From contig JAEEYN010000156.1 of the NCBI GenBank assembly GCA_016288175.1, forward strand, positions 1-7,579: a DNA stretch of 7,579 nt. Reading direction: 5' to 3'. Below the pieces are notes generated by a model. That model did no database searches. It saw nothing but the letters and a program-made list of their open reading frames with translations, and had not been told where the DNA came from. The position numbers and the translations under genes are program-made. The stretch comes from Bacillota bacterium (GTDB lineage Bacteria > Bacillota > Clostridia > Christensenellales > CAG-138). The stretch's first letter is position 1, and each line of letters opens with the position of its first letter. Shown here piece after piece: positions 1 through 5,599 of this stretch.

Positions 1-1
1 C

Positions 2-754
2 ACGAGCCACGGCGCGCTGCTGACGATCCCCGTTTCCGATATTCCCGAGCAGAAGCCCGATAAAAAGCCGACCAACCTTTCCGCGATCATCGAAGTCGAG
101 CATGACGAGCGCGTGCTCGCCGCCTTCCAGGATCCGTTCACAAGCGGCCTAGTATTCTTCTATACCGCCGCCGGCCTTGTGAAGTGCACGGAGGCGAAGG
201 AATACAACACCCGCTCGAAGCGCATCGCCGCGATCACGGTCAAGGACGACGACACGCTGCTCGGCGTTGAGTTCATTCCGGAGCCGATGGAGGAGGACAG
301 CATCATCCTCGTTACGGAAGGCGCGCTGAGCATCCGCTTTGCCGCGGACAGCGTTCCGGTCACGGGCCGTGCCAGCGCGGGCGTGAAGGGCATGAAGCTC
401 GAAGCGGGGGACAAGGTCATCTACGCCGGGCATATCACGGACGAGGGCGAGCTGCTGACGGTTTCCGACCGCGGCTACATGAAGCGAAGCTTCGCCTTCG
501 ACCACGAGATCCAGGGCCGCAACGGCAAGGGCGTGCTCTGCTTCGGCTTCAAGAAGAACGGCTCGAACGGCTCCCGCCTTGCCGCGGTGCGCCATGTCAC
601 CGTTCCGGAGGACCTTGTCGCAGTGCAGAAGAGCGGCACGGAAACGCCGTTCAATACCGAGGAGATCAAGATCGATCAGCGCGCCGGCAAGGGTCAGCCC
701 GTTGTGATGGTGCTGATGGACGACGTCGTTACCGACCTTCGGAAAAAACAGTAA
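2..754 (+). CDS. DNA gyrase/topoisomerase IV subunit A, C-terminal part (partial, 5' end outside window)
   Basis: The reading frame is open from position 2 to the TAA at 752-754, so this is the last ~250 residues of a longer gene. It matches the C-terminal beta-propeller of type IIA topoisomerase A subunits, which binds and wraps DNA while the missing N-terminal part carries the catalytic tyrosine. Visible signatures are an IPVSDIPE stretch near the left edge, the blade motif TGRASAGVKGMKL (about 361-399), and QGRNGKG (512-532), which matches the GyrA-box QRRGGKG at five of seven positions. A second short match, QRAGKG, lies in the tail (677-694). GyrA normally carries an exact box, so the degenerate copy leans towards ParC or a clostridial second topoisomerase, but the two cannot be separated without the N-terminal part. 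The family is clear; the exact paralogue is not. Confidence 0.88.
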   Translation, partial: TSHGALLTIPVSDIPEQKPDKKPTNLSAIIEVEHDERVLAAFQDPFTSGLVFFYTAAGLVKCTEAKEYNTRSKRIAAITVKDDDTLLGVEFIPEPMEEDSIILVTEGALSIRFAADSVPVTGRASAGVKGMKLEAGDKVIYAGHITDEGELLTVSDRGYMKRSFAFDHEIQGRNGKGVLCFGFKKNGSNGSRLAAVRHVTVPEDLVAVQKSGTETPFNTEEIKIDQRAGKGQPVVMVLMDDVVTDLRKKQ

Positions 755-770
755 ACGCGAATAAAAACCG

Positions 771-800
771 ACGGAGCAACCGCCCTCGCTGTTGCTCCGT
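771..800. terminator. Perfect 10-bp hairpin after the topoisomerase gene
   Basis: ACGGAGCAAC (771-780) pairs exactly with GTTGCTCCGT (791-800) around a 10-nt loop, 17 nt after the topoisomerase stop codon. It probably ends that transcript. The plus-strand sequence after the stem (TAAGTATAAAG) is poor in T. On the minus strand the stem is followed by CGGTTTTTATT. By sequence it is therefore a better terminator for leftward than for rightward transcription. Confidence 0.6.
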
Positions 801-849
801 TAAGTATAAAGAAAGCAAAACGACTGCTTTCGGAAAGGAATCTAAAATT

Positions 850-1845
850 ATGAAACGCCTTTTTTCACTGATACTTGCTTCCCTTATGCTGCTCGGCGCC
901 GCCTGCGCTAAGCCGAACGGAAATGAAACGACTGCCGCGCCGCAGGACGCCAATGCGAACGCGACGCCGGAACCTACCTTCGAACAGACCGAAACTCCGA
1001 CAGGAACTCCGACCGCGGAGCCGGCCGAGCTCCCGCAGTGCACCCTTGCGCAGTATCCGAAGGTGGACGGCTCCACCGCGAACATCCCGATGGCGATGGC
1101 GCTCGTTCAGCTCGTGACGGGCTGCACGGAGGATGAGGCGACGAACACGATCAATTTCAGCACCACCGATTTTTCATACGACGCGCTTGATAAAGGCGAG
1201 TGCGATATGCTGCTCGTTTACGAGGCGAGCAAGCCTACGAAGGAGCGGCTCGATCCCGAAAACAATTTCGATATGCGTCCGATCGGCCTTGACGCGCTCG
1301 TTTTCATCACGAACGTCGATAACCCCGTCGAAAGCCTGACGGAGGCGCAGCTGCGCGGCATCTTCAGCGGCGAGATCACGAACTGGAGCGAGGTCGGAGG
1401 CCTCGATTCACCGATCGTCGCCTTCCAGCGTCCGACGCTGAGCGGCAGCCAGACGCTGATGCTCGACCTCGTTATGAAGGATGTTCCGATGGCGCCGGAG
1501 GATAAGATCCTCGTTTCCGAAACGATGAGCGATGTTATCCGCGATATCGCCGCCTACGACAACAGCGCGAACGCGATCGGCTATTCGGTATACTATTACG
1601 CGAAGAATATGTATAACCAGCCGAACCTGAAGTTCATCCGCATCGACGGTGTGGAGCCGACCTTCGAAAGCATCAACGCGGGCGAATATCCCTATATCAA
1701 CCCCTTCTACGCGATCCTGCCGAAGACGGGCGTGAAGCCGATGGCAAAAACGCTCGTCGACTGGCTTGAAACCGAGGACGGGCAGTATTTCGTCGCCGCC
1801 TGCGGCTACGTGCCCTATATGCGCGGCCTCGAGCTCGGAGAATGA
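850..1845 (+). CDS. PstS-like solute-binding lipoprotein
   Basis: This 331-residue protein is predicted to be a lipid-anchored extracellular binding protein of the phosphate-binding (PstS/PBP-like) class. Residues 1-18 form a signal peptide ending in the lipobox LGAAC, with Cys19 as the lipidated residue. Residues 27-62 are a Thr/Pro/Glu-rich linker. The binding domain follows: VDGSTAN (72-78) resembles the first ligand loop, LTEAQLRGIFSGEITNW (163-179) is a very typical PstS segment, RPTLSGSQT (195-203) occupies the place of the usual R-x-x-x-SGT loop, and NAIGYSVYYY (241-250) corresponds to the GAIGY strand. AAAGGA at 834-839 supports the ATG at 850. No permease or ATPase gene of a Pst transporter is in view, so it is either an orphan binding protein or serves a transporter elsewhere. 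Phosphate is the default ligand by family, but it is not proven because the SGT loop differs. Confidence 0.8.
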   Translation: MKRLFSLILASLMLLGAACAKPNGNETTAAPQDANANATPEPTFEQTETPTGTPTAEPAELPQCTLAQYPKVDGSTANIPMAMALVQLVTGCTEDEATNTINFSTTDFSYDALDKGECDMLLVYEASKPTKERLDPENNFDMRPIGLDALVFITNVDNPVESLTEAQLRGIFSGEITNWSEVGGLDSPIVAFQRPTLSGSQTLMLDLVMKDVPMAPEDKILVSETMSDVIRDIAAYDNSANAIGYSVYYYAKNMYNQPNLKFIRIDGVEPTFESINAGEYPYINPFYAILPKTGVKPMAKTLVDWLETEDGQYFVAACGYVPYMRGLELGE

Positions 1846-1848
1846 TTC

Positions 1849-1854
1849 GGAGGG
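1849..1854 (+). promoter_or_regulatory. Shine-Dalgarno that fixes the start of the second lipoprotein
   Basis: GGAGGG lies 7 nt before the ATG at 1862, between the two lipoprotein genes. It shows that the in-frame ATG at 1766, which lies inside the upstream gene, is not the start. Starting at 1862 gives a clean lipoprotein signal peptide at residue 1. Confidence 0.85.
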
Positions 1855-1861
1855 CGTTAAA

Positions 1862-3082
1862 ATGAAGCGCTTGTTCTCTTTGCTGCTTGTTTTTGCCGTT
1901 CTCGCGGGCGTTTCCTGCTCCGGAACGGGTGAAAAACAGGCGGAGGCTTCACCGACAGCAGGATCGACGGCGGAACCCGAAGCCGTAACGCCGGACTGCG
2001 CCGAGCCGACGCCTGAACCAACCGTGACGCCGGAGCCGACGCCGAGGCCCCGGCCAACCTATCCCGCTGCGCCGAAGCTCGGCAAGCTGATAGACGGACC
2101 GCTCTTTGAAGAGCCGATCAAGTATTTCGTCATTGACGGCGAAAGCAGCCTGCACTACGTCTATGACGCCATGGGCGAGCTCGTCTGCACCTTCAGCGCG
2201 CCGGATTATGAGAACATCTGGGGAAGCGGATTCTTCGGCGAATACGGCAGGCCCTATGATTTCGATCTTCATACGATGCAGCAATGCGAGCACTACGAGT
2301 TTTTCGAGGATTTTGCCTTCAAGCTCGATTACCGGGAAGCGGATAACGATTACGGTTGGGCTTCATATCTTGTGGAGATCCGCGACGCGGACCTTGAAAA
2401 CCCGATCGACCTTTCAAACAGGGATATCGAGATCGGCTATCTCGGAAGCGTGCTGCATATCGAAGGAAAATTCCTCATTATAAAATGCAGTTATGAGGAT
2501 ATGGTTCCCGGCGAAGCGGGCTGGCATATCGATTCCGAAGCCATACTCATTGATGCGGACGGCAGCATCGTCGGCTCGGTCGATCCTGACGCTTTCGGCG
2601 AGATCCAGGGCGTTTTTGCGGGGAAATACATCATCGGCAGACGACCGAAGGAGGATCCGGATCCGGAGGACTGGGAACCGAACGTTTACAGCATCTACAC
2701 CCTCGGCGGCGAACTCGTGATGGACAACGTTAAGCCGATCACGAACAGCAGTTATTGCCCCGATGACGAGATCTGGGAGAGCTCGGTCTGGTCCGCGGAC
2801 TATCTCACGGACGCGGACGGCGCCTGCTATAACGGGGAGCTCGAGCCGCTTGCCACAACGCCGGAGGATGCGGCGACCAATGCCATGCTTGTAAAATACG
2901 GCCCGATATGGACCGGTTCGGAGCTCCGTCTGTATTCGAACGGCGTTTTTTACGGGATCTGCGATGAGGATTGGAACTGGCTCTTCCGCATCTACAATCC
3001 CCGACTTGCGAGCGATTACAATAACCAACGCGATTGGGAAGCCGAACACTGGGCGCATGGCTGGGATTGGGGTGACGATTGA
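1862..3082 (+). CDS. Acidic lipoprotein of unknown function with Trp-rich C-terminus
   Basis: I do not recognise this 406-residue protein. Residues 1-18 are a lipoprotein signal peptide (MKRLFSLLL start, LAGVSC lipobox, Cys19), nearly matching the signal of the preceding gene. Residues 25-68 form a linker with repeated TP/EP steps. The rest is acidic and apparently beta-rich, with a recurring aromatic/acidic-x-x-x-G-[ES]-[LI]-V pattern: YDAMGELVCTF (101-111), IDADGSIVGSV (230-240) and YTLGGELVMDNV (279-290). This could be the strand-turn-strand unit of a propeller-like fold, but that is inference. The last 20 residues contain four tryptophans (392, 397, 401, 403) among Asp, His and Gly. It begins 16 nt after the preceding stop codon, so the two genes are probably co-transcribed. 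It should be anchored on the outer face of the membrane. No catalytic motif was seen. Confidence 0.85.
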   Translation: MKRLFSLLLVFAVLAGVSCSGTGEKQAEASPTAGSTAEPEAVTPDCAEPTPEPTVTPEPTPRPRPTYPAAPKLGKLIDGPLFEEPIKYFVIDGESSLHYVYDAMGELVCTFSAPDYENIWGSGFFGEYGRPYDFDLHTMQQCEHYEFFEDFAFKLDYREADNDYGWASYLVEIRDADLENPIDLSNRDIEIGYLGSVLHIEGKFLIIKCSYEDMVPGEAGWHIDSEAILIDADGSIVGSVDPDAFGEIQGVFAGKYIIGRRPKEDPDPEDWEPNVYSIYTLGGELVMDNVKPITNSSYCPDDEIWESSVWSADYLTDADGACYNGELEPLATTPEDAATNAMLVKYGPIWTGSELRLYSNGVFYGICDEDWNWLFRIYNPRLASDYNNQRDWEAEHWAHGWDWGDD

Positions 3083-3091
3083 TCGATGAAT

Positions 3092-3122
3092 AAAGGCCGC
3101 TGCGGGCTCCGCGGCGGTCTTT
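3092..3122. terminator. Bidirectional terminator between convergent genes
   Basis: Bases 3092-3105 pair with 3109-3122 as a 14-bp stem (two G-U wobbles in the RNA) around the triloop GCT. The stem has AAAG at its left foot and CTTT at its right foot, so T-rich tails are present on both strands. It begins 10 nt after the lipoprotein stop (3082) and ends 9 nt before the end of the minus-strand gene at 3131. It can serve both transcripts. Confidence 0.85.
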
Positions 3123-3130
3123 CATTTTGT

Positions 3131-3379
3131 TCAGCCGATCATATTCATTATTCGCATCAGCTTTTCCGCCTGCGCGGGTGTGAGCATCGGCATGATGCTC
3201 GCGGCGGTGCGGCGCATCCCTTCGGCGTCGAAGCTGCCGCTCGCTTTCTGCTCGGCTGTAACGCGCAAAAGCTCGCTCATCAGCTCATTCTCGTTTTTAC
3301 TTTCATACTGCCCGGCGATATCCGCGAAAGCATCCATGCCATCCTGCGGGTTCCTGCCGCCGAAATTATCGAAATCCAT
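3131..3379 (-). CDS. Small Met-rich helical protein, unknown function (82 aa)
   Basis: This is an 82-residue protein of unknown function. The start ATG (3379-3377) is chosen because the consensus ribosome binding site AAAAGGAGG (3395-3387) lies 7 nt before it. Upstream in-frame starts would overlap the divergent gene and lack such a site. The N-terminus (MDFDNFGGRNPQDGM) is Gly/Asn-rich. Residues 17-45 look helical and charged. The C-terminal half carries MRRTAASIMPML followed by TPAQAEKLMRIMNMIG, a Met-rich amphipathic helix. There is no signal peptide or membrane segment, so it is predicted to be cytosolic. It is divergent from the Met-rich gene at 3477, whose C-terminus has similar PMLSSLM and MQLMRMMQ segments. 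The two proteins may be related or act together, but that is inference. Confidence 0.85.
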   Translation of the reverse strand: MDFDNFGGRNPQDGMDAFADIAGQYESKNENELMSELLRVTAEQKASGSFDAEGMRRTAASIMPMLTPAQAEKLMRIMNMIG

Positions 3380-3386
3380 TGAAAAA

Positions 3387-3395
3387 CCTCCTTTT
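3387..3395 (-). promoter_or_regulatory. Consensus Shine-Dalgarno for the 82-aa gene
   Basis: AAAAGGAGG on the minus strand lies 7 nt before the ATG at 3379. It is the strongest ribosome binding site in the window. It fixes the start of this short gene and argues that it is genuinely translated. Confidence 0.85.
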
Positions 3396-3460
3396 GTCGC
3401 TGCTGATATGATATGCACGGCAAACCGCATTCGTGAATAGAATATTATGAAACGCGAAAA
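3396..3460. promoter_or_regulatory. AT-rich divergent promoter region (tentative)
   Basis: The region between the two divergent Met-rich genes is more AT-rich than its surroundings. On the minus strand, TTCACG (3437-3432) and TATCAT (3413-3408) are 18 nt apart and could be a -35/-10 pair for the 82-aa gene. On the plus strand, TAGAAT (3438-3443) or TATTAT (3443-3448) could be a -10 box for the gene at 3477, but I find no good -35 partner. A different sigma factor or an activator is possible. Confidence 0.35.
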
Positions 3461-3468
3461 AAGGGGGA
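3461..3468 (+). promoter_or_regulatory. Shine-Dalgarno that selects the start at 3477
   Basis: AAGGGGGA ends 8 nt before the ATG at 3477. The alternative in-frame ATG at 3447 has no purine-rich site before it and lies inside the AT-rich promoter-like stretch. The start at 3477 is therefore preferred. Confidence 0.65.
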
Positions 3469-3476
3469 ACAGTGCC

Positions 3477-4115
3477 ATGCCGACGGGTAATCGCAGCGGA
3501 AACGGGAATATGCAGAGGAATATGCAGATCAGGCGCGAACCGCCCGGAGGCGCCAGATCCGGCGGGGCGGAACGGCGGGAGGAGCCTTCGCCGCTCAACG
3601 CCGTTGCGAAGCGGATCCGCGATGAGCAGGGCGAGAGCGGCCTTCGGGATTTCCTTGCCGCGATGGAACCCTTCGCCGCGCCGAACGAGCTCAAAAGCAC
3701 CGCGGAGCGCTTCGGCCTCGATTATCGGGAGATCCTTGCGAAGAAAAACGAGCGCCGCCAAACGGAGCAGGCGGGGCAGGGCGGCTTCGCGCAAAACCCG
3801 GGGATGAACGGCTTTTCCGGCATGGGCGGTTTCGGCCAAAGTCCCGGTATGAACGGCTTTGCGGGCATGGGCGGATTCAACCCCCAGCTTTTGCAGATGA
3901 TGCAGATGATGCAGCTTATGAACGGCCTGAACGGTTTTTCCGGAGCTTCCGGCGGAGCCGGCGGCGGGGCGAAGAACCCCGAAGGAAAGCAGGGACCTGA
4001 TCCGATGCAGCTTATGCGAATGATGCAGCTGATGCCGATGCTCTCCTCCCTGATGGGCGGCTCCCCGCAGGGCATGCCGGATCTTTCCGCGATGATGAAA
4101 ATGATGGGCCGGTGA
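3477..4115 (+). CDS. Met/Gly/Gln-rich repeat protein, unknown function
   Basis: From the preferred ATG at 3477 this is a 212-residue protein; an ATG at 3447 would add 10 residues. I do not recognise the family. Residues 1-38 are Gly/Arg/Asn-rich and probably disordered. Residues 39-91 look like a charged helical domain (LNAVAKRIRDE to YREILAKK). Residues 102-131 hold two copies of a 15-residue unit, GGF-x-Q-x-PGMNGF-x-GM, and a third copy starts at 132. Residues 137-149 (QLLQMMQMMQLMN) and 177-211 are extremely rich in Met, Gln and Leu, separated by a Gly/Ala/Ser spacer. There is no signal peptide and no obvious membrane segment. Met-rich flexible helices are known from the SRP M domain, where they bind hydrophobic peptides, but no sequence relationship to SRP is claimed. 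It is divergent from the 82-aa gene with similar Met-rich segments. Confidence 0.8.
   Translation: MPTGNRSGNGNMQRNMQIRREPPGGARSGGAERREEPSPLNAVAKRIRDEQGESGLRDFLAAMEPFAAPNELKSTAERFGLDYREILAKKNERRQTEQAGQGGFAQNPGMNGFSGMGGFGQSPGMNGFAGMGGFNPQLLQMMQMMQLMNGLNGFSGASGGAGGGAKNPEGKQGPDPMQLMRMMQLMPMLSSLMGGSPQGMPDLSAMMKMMGR
3780..3869 (+). repeat. Tandem 45-bp coding repeat, two copies
   Basis: Two adjacent 45-bp units (3780-3824 and 3825-3869) differ at about 9 positions and encode GGFAQNPGMNGFSGM and GGFGQSPGMNGFAGM. A third unit begins at 3870 with GGF and then diverges. Many of the differences are synonymous or give conservative substitutions. This suggests an internal duplication kept under selection at the protein level. 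Confidence 0.85.
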
Positions 4116-4121
4116 TACGCC

Positions 4122-4150
4122 TTGAAAACCGTTCTTCAAAATGCTACAAT
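4122..4150 (+). promoter_or_regulatory. Sigma-A promoter for the membrane protein gene
   Basis: TTGAAA (4122-4127) and TACAAT (4145-4150) are exactly 17 nt apart. TG one base before the -10 box (4142-4143) makes it an extended -10. Transcription should start near 4157. The ATG at 4141 falls inside this promoter, which rules it out as the start of the following gene and supports 4183. Confidence 0.85.
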
Positions 4151-4182
4151 ATATACGCAAGAAAACAAGAACGGAGAGCAGT

Positions 4183-4875
4183 ATGACCTTTCCTTATGCA
4201 TACCGCGGCCTGAAGCGCGTCCACCATGCGGAAATAATGTCACTCACGAGCGAGATACTGATCCTCGGCACAACGCTCATATCCATGATCTGGCCCGTCA
4301 GCACGGACACGATCAAAAACGGAGACTATTCCGCGATCAGCCTGCTCTGGCTCGCCATGATGGCCGTCGGATCCATGTTGATGACTGTTTCGATGATTAC
4401 GGAGCTCATCGGCCTCGGCATCGCGCGCGAAGATGAAAAAAGCTTCGGCCATGCGTACAGATATCTGTTTCTGCCGCTCATAATCACAGGCCTTGTAACT
4501 TCCGTGAGCCCGATCGTGCCGGAGCTTCGCCTTGAAAAATACGCGGAAACGGTGCAGGAACTCATGCACATCCTGGTCATGATCTCCATTGCCCGCGGCA
4601 TCAACCGCCTTGCGAGAAAGCTTTCGGACGAAGAAACGGGCATCCGCGCGAAGAAGCTTCTTGCCGTAACATCGGTCTCATTCGCGGTCTCCGTCGCTTT
4701 GTTCGCCGCCTCGATCGTGCTCAGCGGCGAAACCTACGAGCATATCAGCACCGCCCTCGAAGCCGCGGCTCTCGTGCTCGGCGCCGTCGCGTTCCTGATG
4801 ATGCTGCTCTGCGTCCACCACGCGGTGAAGATGCTGGAGGAAACTCAGCTGCAAAGCGAACGGGATAAAGCCTGA
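4183..4875 (+). CDS. Six-helix integral membrane protein, unknown function
   Basis: This is a 230-residue membrane protein of unrecognised family. The ATG at 4183 is chosen because GGAGAG (4173-4178) precedes it and because the upstream in-frame ATG (4141) lies within the promoter. Hydrophobic segments suggest six membrane helices at about residues 17-40, 50-80, 94-113, 122-142, 158-181 and 189-213. The short N-terminus and the C-terminal tail (EETQLQSERDKA) are polar and charged. Arg/Lys-rich loops near 81-93 and 140-158 would be expected on the cytoplasmic side. There is no transporter signature, ATP-binding motif or catalytic His/Asp cluster that I can see. The dedicated promoter before it and another just after its stop codon suggest a single-gene transcript. 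Confidence 0.82.
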   Translation: MTFPYAYRGLKRVHHAEIMSLTSEILILGTTLISMIWPVSTDTIKNGDYSAISLLWLAMMAVGSMLMTVSMITELIGLGIAREDEKSFGHAYRYLFLPLIITGLVTSVSPIVPELRLEKYAETVQELMHILVMISIARGINRLARKLSDEETGIRAKKLLAVTSVSFAVSVALFAASIVLSGETYEHISTALEAAALVLGAVAFLMMLLCVHHAVKMLEETQLQSERDKA

Positions 4876-4905
4876 TTGGACATCGCGCGAAAAACATGTT
4901 AAAAT
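4876..4905 (+). promoter_or_regulatory. Promoter of the nth-obgE unit
   Basis: TTGGAC (4876-4881) and TAAAAT (4900-4905) are 18 nt apart; reading the -35 as TGGACA gives 17. TG at 4897-4898, one base before the -10, makes it an extended -10, as in the promoter at 4122. The -35 begins immediately after the stop codon of the membrane protein gene. Expected transcription start is near 4912, leaving a leader of about 50 nt before nth. Confidence 0.75.
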
Positions 4906-4927
4906 AACAGATCGGACAGAAAAAACG

Positions 4928-4950
4928 CCCGCCGGAAGGCAGCCGGCGGG
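4928..4950. other. GC-rich hairpin in the nth leader; terminator-like on the minus strand
   Basis: CCCGCCGG (4928-4935) pairs perfectly with CCGGCGGG (4943-4950) around a 7-nt loop. In the nth transcript it ends just before the purine-rich ribosome binding region (GAAGGGAAG, 4951-4959) and 12 nt before the ATG, so it could affect translation or stability. No T-run follows it on the plus strand. On the minus strand the stem is followed by CGTTTTTT, the form of an intrinsic terminator for antisense transcription. Confidence 0.7.
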
Positions 4951-4962
4951 GAAGGGAAGAAC

Positions 4963-5598
4963 ATGCAGGACCCGAAATGGACGGAAGCCGTGCTTGCGGC
5001 TCTCGATAAAGCGCATCCGGACGCGAAGCCGGAGCTCGATTTCACGAACCCTTTTGAGCTTCTGATCGCGACGATACTTTCCGCGCAGTGCACGGACAAG
5101 CAGGTCAATAAGGTCACTCCCGCGCTCTTCCGCGACCGGCCGAACGCCGCGAGCGTCGCCAAAATGACGGAGGAAGAGCTCGCCGGTTACATCAAGTCCT
5201 GCGGATTTTTCAATACTAAGGCGAAGCACATCCTCTCCGCCTGCCGCGACATCGTCGAAAGATTCGGCGGCGAGGTTCCATCCGACCGCGAAAGCCTTCA
5301 GTCCCTTGCGGGCGTCGGAAGGAAAACCGCGAACGTCGTGCTCTCGAATGCCTTCGGTGAGCCCGCGATCGCCGTGGATACCCACGTTTTCCGCGTCAGC
5401 AACCGCATCGGTCTTGCGGAAGCGAAGACGGTTGAAAAGACGGAACAGCAGCTGATGGAGAATATCCCGCGCGATAAATGGTCGATCGCCCATCATTGGC
5501 TGATCTTCCACGGGCGGCGCGTCTGCTCGGCGCAAAAACCGAAATGCGAAAGCTGCACCTTGACGGAATATTGCAGGTATTATAAGGAGAATCACTGA
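4963..5598 (+). CDS. nth: Endonuclease III (DNA glycosylase/AP lyase)
   Basis: This 211-residue protein is a complete endonuclease III, which removes oxidised pyrimidines from DNA and cleaves the abasic strand in base excision repair. The helix-hairpin-helix LAGVGRKTANVVL (115-127) contains the catalytic Lys121. AVDTHVFRV (137-145) contains the catalytic Asp139. The C-terminus carries the 4Fe-4S ligands in the standard C-x6-C-x2-C-x5-C spacing (Cys188, 195, 198, 204). ILSAQCTDKQVN (38-49) is the typical N-terminal signature. The length is the same as that of the family. The ATG at 4963 follows a GAAGGGAAG stretch. It is the first gene of a unit with obgE, with a 1-nt gap between the genes, and has its own promoter at 4876-4905. 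Confidence 0.97.
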   Translation: MQDPKWTEAVLAALDKAHPDAKPELDFTNPFELLIATILSAQCTDKQVNKVTPALFRDRPNAASVAKMTEEELAGYIKSCGFFNTKAKHILSACRDIVERFGGEVPSDRESLQSLAGVGRKTANVVLSNAFGEPAIAVDTHVFRVSNRIGLAEAKTVEKTEQQLMENIPRDKWSIAHHWLIFHGRRVCSAQKPKCESCTLTEYCRYYKENH

Positions 5599-5599
5599 A

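Noticed and set aside
1766..1861. Upstream in-frame extension of the second lipoprotein
   Set aside because: It would overlap the end of the first lipoprotein gene and bury the signal peptide. GGAGGG at 1849-1854 points to the ATG at 1862.
2414..3058. Minus-strand open frame opposite the acidic lipoprotein
   Set aside because: It is antisense to a gene with a signal peptide, lipobox and ribosome binding site, and has no such features itself.
3380..3700. N-terminal extension of the 82-aa minus-strand gene
   Set aside because: It is antisense to the start of the Met-rich gene, and the consensus ribosome binding site at 3395-3387 places the start at 3379.
3780..4100. Possibility that the Met-rich gene is an Ffh/SRP fragment
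   Set aside because: Only composition is similar. There is no GTPase domain and no recognisable M-domain RNA-binding motif.
3366..4160. His-rich open frame of about 264 codons on the minus strand
   Set aside because: The His/Leu-rich translation is the antisense reading of ATG-rich Met codons (CAT). It is a shadow of the Met-rich gene.
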